DNA from: Liolophura sinensis
Lineage: Eukaryota > Mollusca > Polyplacophora > Chitonida > Chitonidae
Length of the DNA stretch: 64,000 nucleotides
Reading direction: 5' to 3'
Assembly: GCF_032854445.1 (NCBI RefSeq)
Contig: NC_088301.1
Span: 55,167,187 to 55,231,186 of the forward strand
Below are positions 34,226 to 46,479 of this stretch, piece by piece. Under the pieces are notes generated by a model that worked only from the letters and a program-made list of their open reading frames with translations, was not told the origin of the DNA and ran no database searches. Every line of letters begins with the position of its first letter. Positions within the stretch are counted from its first letter, which is position 1. The translations under genes were made by a program, and so were the position numbers.

Positions 34226-34576
34226 AGAAGCCGCAGGATCGAGGGTCTTTCCCTGCTACACGCACAATCTTACTCATATGACAATCAATTGAGTTTTAAC
34301 ACTGATACAAAAAAAACTTCAACATCTGCTAAAATGAACTCAACGTATGGCAATCCAAACCGTTTGCTCCAACCAAATGCAAACCTCCAGTATCAGCAAG
34401 ACACTTAACAGTGACACCGCCAATATCAGCTGTGATTTCAGGGCAGTGCCCAAACAGTTGGCGTCAAGAGATATGTAAGCTACAACCACTGGAATTAACT
34501 GACATATTACCTAAAGCTCCTTTATTAGACTGACACTCCTTCTGCTTTAAATCATAAAACCTCTTTCTACAGTCTT

Positions 34577-34628
34577 TATGTATGTATGTATGTATGTATG
34601 TATGTATGTATGTATGTATGTATGTATA
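34577..34628. repeat. (TATG)n microsatellite
   Basis: About 13 uninterrupted TATG units followed by TATATAATC. It sits 50 bp from the next SINE copy. Confidence 0.97.
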
Positions 34629-34680
34629 TAATCGCCTTATCGCCCTTGGCATTACTGGGGACATACTGATTTTTTTTTGC

Positions 34681-34842
34681 TTTTTGTTTTTTTTGATTGG
34701 TGTTTTACGCCGTACTCAAGAATATTTCACTTATACGACGGCGGCCAGCATTATGGTGGGTGGAAACCGGGCAGAGCCCGGGGGAAACCCACGACCATCC
34801 GCAGGTAGCTGACGGACCTTCCCACATGCGGCCGGAGGGGGA
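34681..34842 (-). repeat. SINE, reverse orientation, little diverged
   Basis: Starts with a T-rich tail, then TTGATTGGTGTTTTACGCCG, TACTCAAGAATATTTCACTT, GCGGCCAGCATTATGGTGGG and GGGGGAAACCCACGACCATC, ending near GCGGCCGGAGGGG. The tRNA head is truncated. The body agrees closely with the 15.5 kb copy. Confidence 0.9.
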
Positions 34843-36050
34843 CATGCTGTGGCGCTTATCAACCATCATATATGTAGGCATACCAGTATATATAGTGTAT
34901 ACAGGCATATAGGCCTAGCTATGTACGTTTCATTTGGGAAAGTTATAGTAACTTGCCAAACGTCGATCGGTGGTTCACGCCTGTGTACCCTAAAACAAAC
35001 CAAAAAACAAACCAAAACAACAACAAAACAAAAAAAGAAAAAAAAAAAGACCGCCCCATATATATATATATATATGTGTGTGGCATCTATATTTTATATA
35101 TATATATATTAATTGGAAGTCGAAAGTGGTCTAGCTTCAACGAACATTGGACTATCCAATCGACCACAGACCTAATGTCACCTAGGCTCCACAAGCAGTG
35201 ACAGTGGTGGACAATTTCCTTGCCAAAGTTCGGGTTTGAACCGGAACCTAGCAGTCACTTTAAGGGCTCAGAAACGTACCAGTACTTGTAATTGGCGTCA
35301 TTAAACTTGACCACAGCCCTCCTAAATATAAAGGTTATGCAGGTGTACATCTACAGATATTAATAAAAACTTTAATAAATAAGAATATTACTGATTGAAA
35401 ACATCAGCTCCCAGAATATGGGTCCGTTGCTCAAGCAACCTGAATAATCCCATCAATTATTTCGAAGATTGATTAATACGGGTCTGCATGCATGTGTGCT
35501 TAATTCAGTTCTGACAAAGGCGGAAAAACATCGAATTTTACTCCTGAATTAAATCATGTTTCTTGTGTATCTTACCTCTGTTCGTTTCTCCGTAGGAAAT
35601 GACGTGTGTGCTAGCCCATATTTCCTATTGTAGTAAATACTGATGGAAGAGCAGCTTGAGGCGGTCGCAATCATGAGTGTACGAGTACATGCACGGCCTG
35701 CAAGCCTTTACCATATGCCTATACATGTGCTATACATCCCATTTGTGCCAGGGCATGGATGGCTCGTGGTCTTCGGGTTGACTGGTAGTGGTAAGCATTC
35801 AGGTAATAAAAAAAAAACAAGCAATTTTGGTGTGCTTCAGCTAAAAATAAAATGCATAGGCCTGTTGTTTGCACCATTTAAGAAGCGAGCATAATACTAC
35901 ATGAAACTTGACGTGTTCGAAAATGCGGCTGCATGTCAGATTGGATAGCTCCACATGTGCGTCCCGCCATCTTGAAATTTCCTCTCTTGGAAACTGCGGA
36001 GGGGTCATTGAAAGCGGTTCAGACAGAATTTATCACCTATCTGCTTACGA
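34843..36050. other. UBE2N 5' flank
   Basis: Holds an A-rich and a TA microsatellite (35038-35115). Near 35230 a GTTCGGGTTTGAACC block has a B-box-like sequence on the minus strand and may mark another tRNA-like repeat. The last 100 bp is the likely UBE2N promoter and 5' UTR. No further gene is seen. Confidence 0.4.
35964..35973. promoter_or_regulatory. YY1-like site upstream of UBE2N
   Basis: CCGCCATCTT is the reverse complement of the classic YY1 (Pho) core AAGATGGCGG. It lies 78 bp before the UBE2N ATG, a usual position for YY1 in TATA-less housekeeping promoters. Binding is inferred. Confidence 0.45.
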
Positions 36051-39000
36051 ATGGCGGGTTTACCAAGACGAATCATCAAAGTAAGAAAATGAAATTTTAA
36101 CTCCTTGACAGAGTTCATGTCTTAGGTTGTTATATATATATTCCAGGCGTTATCATATTTTCATATCCGCATCAAATCGGCACGAGTCATTGTTGATGTT
36201 GTAAATACAAAAAACGGAAGTTCGCAAAGAAACCTGTCGTTGTATTTCTTTGTAAGGTTTCATATAATCTTTAGTGAAGTATTTCTGTATACTTGTGGGA
36301 AGCAAATTGAACTTAATGGGAAAACATGCCTGTGTAAGTACATAAGTGGTGTTTTATGACCAATTTTCATAAGCAAGCATGGGTTGAATGTTGGACTTCC
36401 AGGCGCGTGTACTTCATTATTTGCATGTAGTTGTGATGATTTGAGAGTAATGTTCGACATGCAGCTATTAGTTCTGTTTTATGGAAGAATTTTGGAAGCC
36501 AGTTATTTGGCAGACACAAATACACTCCAACCACATTCATGTAAAAAGTGGAATAAATTAAATATTTCATTTTAGTGAATAGTGAATTCATTGAAACATT
36601 ACCTTTTCTGTGATTTGTGATTTTTGAAACAAATCCCATGGAGTAACACTTAAGTATAATTTGTTATAACTTAATACAATGGTTAAAATGGTCAGACAGC
36701 ATTCTTACAAACCGCATCGATTCCAGTTCAGCTGATTTGATAATTTGAGTTGAAGGTGGGAGTGGGGCTCTTCACCTGCCGAATAACCTCACTGGGAAGG
36801 CTCTTGTCTTGATTATCCAACACACAAGGTGTCAGTTCAGTCCTAGTCTTGATCTGAGGTTGAAAATCAGGTGTGAAAATTCATTAGTCAGTTGACATAA
36901 GTAGGTGGTGAAGGTTAACATCTGGAGTTTCATGCGCCATGACACTGGTCATATTAATGAAATATTTCTGACTACAGCATTAAAGATCACTCATTGAAAT
37001 CAGATTTAATATTGGCAGTCAGAGATTGTTAATTGACTGAAATGTTTTCTTGCAGTCTCCAAAGTCACAGTTGATGACTTTCTGAGACTGATCATCAGGA
37101 CATGTCACTCACTCACAAGTGGGAGTGGCTAACTGACAGTGAGCTGAAATTTTAAGTGAGAAGAACAATGAGAATGAAAAATGAGTAACACTGCATGATA
37201 TTTTCAGAACTGCGCCAGATAATAATATAGTCAGATATTTAAAGTTTGTATGTTAGACATTAGAGCATTCTGCACTACATGTCAGTTTTGAATGTCAAGA
37301 AAGGGCAGTTTTGGACTTGCATTGCTATGGAGCAACTTTGTACTATCTTTTGTGTTATTTGGACAGTATTTTCAGCTTTGTGTTTGCACAAGTAAGCCTG
37401 TAAACACAAGTAAAACACACATTAGTGTATTGCTTTTCTCAGTCAATATTTCCTCTCATTTAAGTCTTATTTTAGAAGTATAATTTCAGAGAGTAATATT
37501 TTGTGTTTGAATCCAGTTTTTAGAAGCTAGACTGTCACTCACCCTTTTAGGGAGAGTATTGTCCTTAAGCATGGTGTCCTTCACTGCTGCTCTCATAAAC
37601 ATGGCTGTCGTGCTTTATTATGTGCAAGTACACTACTTGTGTAAAGTAAAGAAGCTAATGTATTTATGGCCCATTCCACAAAGCCATTTCTGACTTCAGT
37701 CCAGATTTGAAATAAAATCTCAAAGCTTATTTTTGAGTTTTAGAGATTAAAATTTTTTCCCCTCACCAATGTTATCTTAAGACTAATGTGTCCAGATCTC
37801 AAAATTCAGTACCAAAAACGAAGCATTGAGTCTTTAAATTTTGACTTAAATCTGAAAGGGCTTTGTGGAATCTGGCCCAAAAATACAGAACCCTAAGTGA
37901 AGAAATAATTTGTTTACAATTGAAAACTCAACCAGCCAACTTTAGAAGAAGTGGGAAGCTCTTCCAGCAACCTGCGGATGGTCGTGGGTTTCCCCCGGGC
38001 TCTGCCCGGTTTCCACCCACCATAATGCTGGCCACCGTCGTATAAGTGAAATATTCTTGAGTACGGCGTAAAACACCAATCAAATAAATAAATCAAATTA
38101 AAGTTAGGCAATGTTTTTAGCCACAGAAGCCAAAACCAACTTTGTATTCTTTTTATTCATGTTTTGAAACTGCCACATCGTTCATGGGGTTACGCGATCA
38201 AATGTTACGCTGCCGGCCTATAGCCGATGAATAGCAGTGGATCATTTGACATGGTGAACTAAGCTGGTTATGACCATGTGTACAGCCATTTTGACTGTTG
38301 CAATATAAAATGGGCCATATTCCGAAGGAAATATATGATGTGATGATTTCGATCAGTTTATTTTTGGAATTGCTTGTAATGTCCAATGGTTCACGTTGGC
38401 AAGGTATGTATTTTGCATGATGCTGGACAGACCTTTCATTCACGTAAAAAAGTAAAAGTTATTACCATGCATCATGGTGTGTAAATTTTTGTGCCGTGTA
38501 CATAATTAATGAATGGTGGGTTCTTTATTTTATTCTTTGAGGAGACACAACGTCTGATGCAAGAGCCTGTACCTGGAATCCAAGCCTTGCCAGATGAGAA
38601 AAATGCCCGATATTTTCATGTGAATGTTTCTGGACCTGCAGACGTAAGTTGTTCTTTTCAACTGAATCTTGGGCTACGAAAATAAAACCTAATGTTCCTT
38701 AGAGAGTTATTTTTTCATTGCTTCAGAATTAAATAATAAGGACCCTCAAAATATTACATTCAAAAGTTTGAATCAATGTCCTCTTCTGTGTTCAATGTCC
38801 TGTTTTACTGAGAACTTGTGAATTGCAGGTAGCTGAAAATTTGACAGGTGTCTGAATAGCTTTTGTGAGGTGGTGTATTACAGCACCATTGCATTGTCAA
38901 GCTTTATTCCAGGGTTAAACTTTGCACCTGACAGACCTACAGAACTTATCTCCTGTCTTGTTTTCAGAGATAAATTTAGAATAATAATACAGCCTTGACA

Positions 39001-40712
39001 CTGCCACATGTATTCACAGTATCGGAGAGAAAGAGCTATTGATACACTTTGTGTAAAGCGAAATCAGATGTTGAATTTTCTTCATTAGCATAGAACAAAT
39101 ACATGAATCAGTTTGATAACATTAAATATGTTATTGCTGGTAAGCATGACTTTGCTTTAAATAAACTTCACACCATTTACAACCTAGAGCATTGAATGCT
39201 AAGGCTTCTTGATTTGCTAATACTGTACAGCTGTTTATATGTACACAGCCACACAAAGATATCTCCCTTGGTACTTGGCCTGTGGTTGTTGAATTTCTGG
39301 ACAAACTTCTTAGAGGTTGAAAAATGTTATAACTAGTATTATTGTGAAATGGGTGCATTGGCCATACTTGGTGATACTCTACTAATCCATTTCTCTAATG
39401 TTGATGAGATGTTTAGTTTATGGTGAACAGAAAACTGCTACAAATAGTCTGGAGTTGTGGCAGTGAGGTAGGAAGGACAGGCTTCTTGTGGATTCTGAGA
39501 AAAAGTAAAGTGCATTGCATATTCAAGGTACTGTTTGTAACTGATTTTTTATTGATGTTTGTGGTATTGACAATCACCAAAAATTTGATTCTTTGTGAAG
39601 ACATTAAGGTAATTGAAAATGTTTGGGAAGATCGAACCTTTGCTGTTAACCTTAAAATGTTTTCCAGTTATAGATGAATGTTTTGCCTTTTCAGAGTCCA
39701 TATGAAGGAGGTGTCTTCAAACTTGAATTATTTCTACCAGAAGAATACCCAATGTCAGCTCCAAGAGTGAGGTTTATGACTAAGATATACCATCCTAACA
39801 TCGATAAATTAGGCAGAATATGTTTAGATATACTTAAAGGTAAGTGTAGTTATGTCCCCTTGTCCTAAAGTTGTATGAAGATGCCGGTATTGGTAGAATC
39901 AAAAACAATAAAAGAGCACAAAACAGCATCCCTGAAATGTACATGCATGGTTTTGAAGAGTTGTGTACAATCATGGTGTTTTGCAGCACTTCATTGATGA
40001 AATAATTTTTAATATGTGAATAACAAACTTATTTGGAAATGGGAATATTCTAAGTGGTATAAATGAAAAGAAATAGAAGGCAGATTGTTTCATTTTTTTT
40101 ATTGGATTAGATTTTGTGAGATAGAAATATAAACACATTATTGCTAGGTTAAAGCTGTATTTAACCGCATCTTCCAAAACTTGGGTTCACCAATACTAAG
40201 TGCACCGTAATCTGTTTTGTGGTGTCTGCATAATATGATATGTCAAGTATGACGTTTTGTCCTCAGCATAAATGATGTAACTCCTGGTAATCTTCTTTTG
40301 CTGTATTTCAGACAAATGGAGCCCGGCTTTACAGATCCGAACTGTCTTATTGTCTGTTCAGGCTTTACTTAGTGCTCCCAACCCTGATGATCCCTTAGCT
40401 AATGATGTAGCCGAACATTGGAAAGAGAATGAAGTTTCAGCAATTGAACAAGGTCAGTTTGGCTTAATAATCTCTTGTGAGGACCATTAGTTTATCAGAA
40501 TCAAGGTTATGTGGATTATTTGAACTTTTTTTTTTTTTCAAAGCAGAAAAATTTTATTACTAAAGCTAAAAATTCTGAAATTGTTCTATTAGCATGGCAA
40601 AGTGAAATGTGGTGAATTGTTTCTTTCTTGAAATTTTATTATATGTATCCTTTTCTCTATTACAGCGAAAGAGTGGACACTGATGTATGCTCCGGTAAAC
40701 AACTTGAAATGA
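36051..40712 (+). CDS. UBE2N: Ubiquitin-conjugating enzyme E2 N (Ubc13)
   Basis: E2 enzyme that, with a UEV partner (MMS2/UEV1), builds Lys63-linked ubiquitin chains in DNA-damage tolerance and innate immune signalling; cytosol and nucleus. Exons: 36051-36080, 38542-38643, 39695-39839, 40312-40452, 40666-40712; GT-AG, in phase, 154 aa (human 152). The protein begins [10 protein letters not shown], identical to human at the start. It shows [29 protein letters not shown], the HPN motif (77-79), GRICLDIL with active-site Cys87, and [17 protein letters not shown], ending APVNNLK. All expected catalytic features are present. Intron 1 contains a MITE and a SINE. It converges with ALAS, with a large minisatellite between them. 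Confidence 0.97.
37667..37879. mobile_element. MITE-like palindromic element in UBE2N intron 1
   Basis: The left end GGCCCATTCCACAAAGCC is mirrored by GGCTTTGTGGAATCTGGCCC at the right end. Inner sequence is also partly palindromic (CAGATTTGAAAT / ACTTAAATCTGAAA). About 213 bp, no ORF. The termini resemble those at 21806-21938 (GGCC ... TTCACAAA). Confidence 0.75.
37951..38095 (+). repeat. 5'-truncated SINE in UBE2N intron 1
   Basis: Body and tail only: CCAGCAACCTGCGGATGGTC, CCCCCGGGCTCTGCCCGG, ACCATAATGCTGGCCACC, GAGTACGGCGTAAAACACCA, ending in ATCAAATAAATAAATCAAAT. Little divergence; the tRNA head is absent, as expected from incomplete reverse transcription. Confidence 0.9.
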
Positions 40713-41289
40713 TGCTGATCTAAGGGACAATAGTGTTTTCTCTCCGCCTGGTCAGTGAACTATTCAGAATTCCATGATGTACCCTCTAAGCAAAAACAGG
40801 ACAGTCTTTGTTGGGGAAGTGAAGCAGTGTGGGGGCGGGGAGGTGAGCTCCCCTCAGTGATCAGGAGGACTCCATACACTGTGCTCTGTCATTCTTCTGT
40901 CAGAACACCAACTGTACATTTTGTCCAATGTATGTAAATTTCTTCAGGTCATCAGAAACTGTTAGGCTTTTTTTATGCATAAAGAGAAACACCAACAGGA
41001 TAGAAGAATAACTAACCTTAAGAGCTGTTGTGGATATTCTTTAAAGTGTAGGAAAAGGGCAAGGGATTCTTCAGGGGATGGGCAGGAAAAAAAAGGAAAT
41101 AATAATACACTGATGGGGCACTGATTCTGTGTTGATAGTTTTGACACACAAACTGTGGGTTGTATTCGTGACACACTATTTATAGATTGTAAAATGACCG
41201 CTGAATGTTTTTGACGAGAGATTATACAAAGTGTATGTATGTCGTTTGTCATGATGTGTCCACATTTCCTTGTAAAATATAAAAAAGGT

Positions 41290-41295
41290 AATAAA
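41290..41295 (+). terminator. Likely UBE2N poly(A) signal
   Basis: A canonical AATAAA lies 578 nt after the UBE2N stop. Another AATAAA occurs near 41815, so longer 3' UTR isoforms are possible. The choice is inferred from distance only. Confidence 0.45.
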
Positions 41296-41319
41296 AGATT
41301 TGTTTCATTTATAGGATAT

Positions 41320-42820
41320 TAAGTTTGTGAAAGTTTTTAGTTGATATATGTAATTTAGAATTACATATACCCCCATCATTAATGTATCCAAAAATGTCTT
41401 TTGTTTCTGCCTTTTAAGCAGAGTTTTGCTCTGATTACCCATTTCTAATCAAGTGAGTTTTCATTGGTGAAACGTATATTGCTTTACTATTGCAATATTG
41501 CTATTTTCATTAGATGTAATTTGATGCATATAGATTTTTTTTTAAAGCAAATCTGAGCAATGCTTATATCATTTTGTGTAACATTTTGGATATGGTTGGA
41601 TGAATAAGTAAGATGTCCTTCATTCAAAAATCTGCTTGTGCATGAACGTGATATAGTGACAGACATATTTTAATATGCACTTTAATACCAGTATTTAGCA
41701 GTATCTCTCTTTCCTAAAATATTTAAAAGTCTAAGTTTCTTGATTTATGGTATATGTAGGGGTAAAATACAGATTATTTCAAATGTTCATTGATGGCTTG
41801 GGCAGCCAAAGAAAATAAATGTTAAACAACTTTTATGTATCTACGTGTTGAGAAGATTTGTTACGGACACCAAGTTTCTTGGTTAAGAAATGTTACAGAT
41901 TTTCAAACTTAATGCCGAATTTGGTTTTTTGGCAAAGATTTTTAGTAATTCTTGTTCACGGTATTGTCATAAACCACTTACCTGGGGCTTCCTGAGGTGA
42001 TTTTATATTCCACACAATGGGGAGCTCTTCAGTATATTGTTTATGTTTGGCCACATGGAAAAGAAAAAGCTAACATCTTGATGATTTTTTTCAGCTCAAA
42101 CTACTTATTTATTCAAGATCGTTTGTATGAAATGATTGCACATTTGTTTCTGGTTTAACTTAAATAGAAAACCTCATTGAAAATTCCCGTTCATTTGTCA
42201 CTGTGGAATATTTAGATTTTAGAACTTTTGAGGCACAGAGCTTAAAATTGGAGTGAGTACTAGGACAGCTTACACTATGGTAATGGTTGGGTATATGTGC
42301 TAATTTTAAGCTGTTATGTGTCATGAAGTGATGAAGTCTTTGATCATTTAGTATACATGAAGAACATTTACATATGTCCTGCTCAGCGTAGAACTTACAG
42401 ATGTGCCTCTTTTTGAGGCTCTTATCTGTTTTGTAAGTGGTCTCAGATTGCACATGCACGTTGATCTTCTTTTTATCCTATTACTATACAGCTGTTGCAC
42501 AGGATCTCGGTTGTATCCAATCATTGTACAACAGTTGCATTAGTTAGTATTTGTAATGAACACATGCAAATTGCCACTTCAATTCCGTACATCACCAAAC
42601 CTCAAGGTTTAAAGAAACACATAAGACTGGGGCTGCAAGATTTGTAAAAAGTTCTAAGGTAATGAGGGTAGAATCTGTGTCTAAGTATGAAGCATGAAAA
42701 CACAAAATTACATGACACATTCTCTGATTTGGCAAGGCCAGAGATTGAACATCTATTTTGAAATAATAAACAGATCAAATGACGAGTTTACAGTATGGCA
42801 TGAATCCAGTTTTGGTGTAA
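41320..42820. other. AT-rich UBE2N 3' flank
   Basis: No ORF with similarity is seen. It may be extended 3' UTR of UBE2N. It ends where the 30-bp array begins. Confidence 0.45.
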
Positions 42821-42824
42821 TGCA

Positions 42825-45415
42825 GGGGAACCACTGACCACTTCAGGATAATGGAAAAATCCATCGTCTGGTTCAGGATAATGCAGGAATCCACTGTCCA
42901 GATCAGGATAATGCAGGGATCCACTGTCCAGATCGGAATAATGCAGGAATCCACTGTCCAGATCAGGATAATGCAGGGATCCACTGTCCAGATCGGGATA
43001 ATGCAGGAATCCACTGTCCAGATCGGGATAATGCAGGGATCCACTGTCCAGATCGGGATAATGCAGGGATCCACTGTCCAGATCGGGATAATGCAGGGAT
43101 CCACTGTCCAGATTGGGATAATGCAGGGACCCACTGTCCAGATGGGGATAATGCAGGGACCCACTGTCAAGATCGGGATAATGCAGGGATCCACTGTCCA
43201 GATCGGGGTAATGCAGGGATCCACTGTCCAGATCGGGGTAATGCAGGGATCCACTGTCCAGGTAGGGATAATGCAGGGATAATTCAGGAATCCACTGTCC
43301 AGATCGGGATAATGCAGGAATCCACTGTCCAGATCGGGATAATGCAGGGATCAACTGTCCAGATCGGGATAATGCAGGGATCCACTGTCCAGATTGGGAT
43401 AATGCAGGGATCCACTGTCCAGATCGGGATAATGCAGGAATCCACTGTCCAGATCGGGATAATGCAGGAATCCACTGTCCAGATCAGGATAATTCAGGGA
43501 CCCACTGTTCAGATCGGAATAATGCAGGAATCCACTGTCCAGATCGGGATAATGCAGGGATCCACTGTCCAGATCGGGATAATGCAGGGATCCACTGTCC
43601 AGATCGGGATAATGCAGGGATCCACTGTCCAGATCGGGATAATGCAGGGATCCACTGTCCAGATCGGGATAATGCAGGGACCCACTGTCCAGATCGGGAT
43701 AATGCAGGGACCCACTGTCAAGATCGGGATAATGCAGGGATCCACTGTCCAGATTGGGGTAATGCAGGGATCCACTGTCCAGATCGGGGTAATGTAGGGA
43801 TCCACTGTCCAGGTCGGGATAATGCAGGGATAATTCAGGAATCCACTGTCCAGATCGGGATAATGCAGGAATCCACTGTCCAGATCGGGATCATGCAGGG
43901 ATCAACTGTCCAGATCGGGATAATGCAGGGATCCACTGTCCAGATCGGGATAATGCAGGAATCCACTGTCCAGATCGGGATAATGCAGGAATCCACTGTC
44001 CAGATCAGGATAATTCAGGGACCCACTGTTCAGATCGGAATAATGCAGGAATCCACTGTCCAGATCGGGATAATGCAGGGATCCACTGTCCAGATCGGGA
44101 TAATGCAGGAATCCACTGTCCAGATTGGGATAATGCAGGAATCCACTGTCCAGATCAGGATAATTCAGGGACCCACTGTTCAGATCGGAATAATGCAGGA
44201 ATCCACTGTCCAGATCGAGATAATGCAGGGATCCACTGTCCAGATCGGGATAATGCAGGGATCCACTGTCCAGATCGGGATAATGCAGGGACCCACTGTC
44301 CAGATCGGGATAATGCAGGGACCCACTGTCAAGATCGGGATAATGCAGGGATCCACTGTCCAGATCGGGATAATGCAGGGATCCACTGTCCAGATCGGGA
44401 TAATGCAGGAATCCACTGTCCAGATCGGGATAATGCAGGAATCCACTGTCCAGATCAGGATAATTCAGGGATCCACTGTCCAGATCGGGATAATGCAGGA
44501 ATCCACTGTCCAGATTGGGATAATGCAGGAATCCACTGTCCAGATCAGGATAATTCAGGGACCCACTGTTCAGATCGGAATAATGCAGGAATCCACTGTC
44601 CAGATCGGGATAATGCAGGGATCCACTGTCCAGATCGGGATAATGCAGGAATCCACTGTCCAGATTGGGATAATGCAGGAATCCACTGTCCAGATCAGGA
44701 TAATTCAGGGACCCACTGTTCAGATCGGAATAATGCAGGAATCCACTGTCCAGATCGGGATAATGCAGGGATCCACTGTCCAGATCGGGATAATGCAGGG
44801 ATCCACTGTCCAGATCGGGATAATGCAGGGACCCACTGTCCAGATGGGGATAATGCAGGGACCCACTGTCAAGATCGGGATAATGCAGGGATCCACTGTC
44901 CAGATCGGGATAATGCAGGGATCCACTGTCCAGATCGGGGTAATGCAGGGATCCACTGTCCAGGTCGGGATAATGCAGGGATAATGCAGGAATCCACTGT
45001 CCAGATCGGGATAATGCAGGGATCCACTGCCCAGATCGGGATAATGCAGGGATCCACTGCCCAGATCGGGATAATGCAGGAATCCACTGTCCAGATCGGG
45101 ATAATTCAGGGATCCACTGTCCAGATCGGGATAATGCAGGGATCCACTGTCCAGATCGGGATAATGCAGGAATCCACTGTCCAGATTGGGATAATGCAGG
45201 GATCCACTGTCTAGATTGGGATAATGCAGGAATCCACTGTCCAGATCGGGATAATGCAGGAATCCACTGTCCAGATCGGGATAATGCAGGGATCCACTGT
45301 CCAGATCGGGATAATGCAGGAATCCACTGTCCAGATCGGGATAATGTAGGGATCCACTGTCCAGATCAGGATAATGCAGGGATCCACCGTCCATTTCAGA
45401 ATATTGCAGTGATTT
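42825..45415. repeat. 30-bp minisatellite, about 85 copies
   Basis: The unit is GATCCACTGTCCAGATCGGG plus ATAATGCAGG. Since 30 is divisible by 3, long ORFs arise on both strands (up to 373 codons on plus, MQGSTVQIGI per unit; 224 on minus, DPCIIPIWTV per unit). ORF breaks coincide with an extra 11-bp piece (GATAATTCAGG or similar) near 43280, 43827 and 44980, marking larger duplicated blocks. I do not call these ORFs genes: there is no start context, no splice context and no similarity. Confidence 0.97.
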
Positions 45416-46115
45416 ACTGCCTAGTTAGTGATAATCTAAGTATTCACTGCTGACATTCAAGATCACAAAGATGCAATGCCCAATTTGGGATAAGACTGGT
45501 CATTGACTGCTGTGGATAAGACAGGATCCAGTGACCATTAGGCTGTGTTTGGAACAAGGTCTTGATCCACTGACCAGTTTAAAATAAGACTTGATAAAAT
45601 ATGATCAGTTTGGGATAATGCAGGGAACTACAGGCCAGTTTGGGATCCACTCATGAGTTCTGGATGATGCAGAGATCCATTGATCAGCTTGGGATAACAC
45701 AGGGATCCACTGATCAGATTGGGATAAGGCAGGTATGGATCTATTAATCAGTTTGGGTAAGACATGGATCCACTGACCATTTCGGATAATGCAGGGATCC
45801 ACAAACCAGTTTTAGAAAAGCGAGATCCATTCATCAGTTTAGGGTAAGAGAGGGATCCACTGACCAATTTGGAATACAACACAGAGCCATTGTCCACATT
45901 TGGGGAAATAAGGGATCCACTCATCAGCTTGGGATATGGAAGGGATCTACTGACCAATTTGGGATAAGACTATCGACTGCCCACATTTGGAGAAGACAGT
46001 GATCTGACAATCAGTTTGGGGTAAGACAGGGATCCACTTGCCTTGTCGGGCGGGGGGAAAAAGTGATCCACTGTCGAGTTTAGGACAAGACAGGGATCCA
46101 CTGACATGACCCCTG
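45416..46115. repeat. Degenerate shoulder of the 30-bp array
   Basis: Diverged, spaced copies continue: GGGATCCACTGATCAG, ATCCACTGACCATTTCGGAT, CAGTTTGGGATAAGAC and similar, with variable spacing. This looks like the older flank of the array, whereas the centre has been homogenised. Confidence 0.85.
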
Positions 46116-46120
46116 AGTTG

Positions 46121-46478
46121 AGTAAGTGAGTGAGTGCTTGGGGTTTAATGTCATACTTCACAATTTTTCAGTCATATGATGACAAAAGTATCGTTAGAGT
46201 GCATATAATGTGCCTCCATGTTGTAGGACGGATTTCCATCGCTCTTTTATCTAGTGCTGCTTCACTGAAACACCTTACTGAAGGCAAGTAAGCCGCCCCT
46301 CCCGAGCCATTATGCTGATACGGGTCAATCAGTCGTTACACTATCGCCTTCATTCTGAACGTCAAGCGAGGAAGTTACGTCTTCCTCTTTTAAGGTCTTG
46401 GGTGTGACTCGACCCAGGATTGACCCTGGATCTACCGCTCCTGCCGCTGAATTGAAGATAAGGCACTGATGAGCCACT
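46121..46478 (-). repeat. Second tRNA-headed SINE-like family, near full length
   Basis: Starts AGTGCTTGGGGTTTAATGTC and TTTTTCAGTCATATGATGAC, and continues through TCTAGTGCTGCTTCACTGA and GCAAGTAAGCCGCCCCTCCC. On the minus strand the distal end reads GGGTCGAGTCACACC, a B-box-like sequence, so the tRNA-like head is at the right and the element is in minus orientation. Confidence 0.8.
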
Positions 46479-46479
46479 A

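Noticed and set aside
35200-35275. Another tRNA-derived repeat
   Set aside because: A GTTTGAACC block resembles a B box on the minus strand, but no A box or second copy could be found in the window.
42775-45394. Decapeptide-repeat proteins from the 30-bp array
   Set aside because: Simultaneously open on both strands, no start or splice context, and no similarity beyond self-repetition.
42825-46115. CRISPR array
   Set aside because: Units are directly tandem with no unique spacers, and the genome is eukaryotic.
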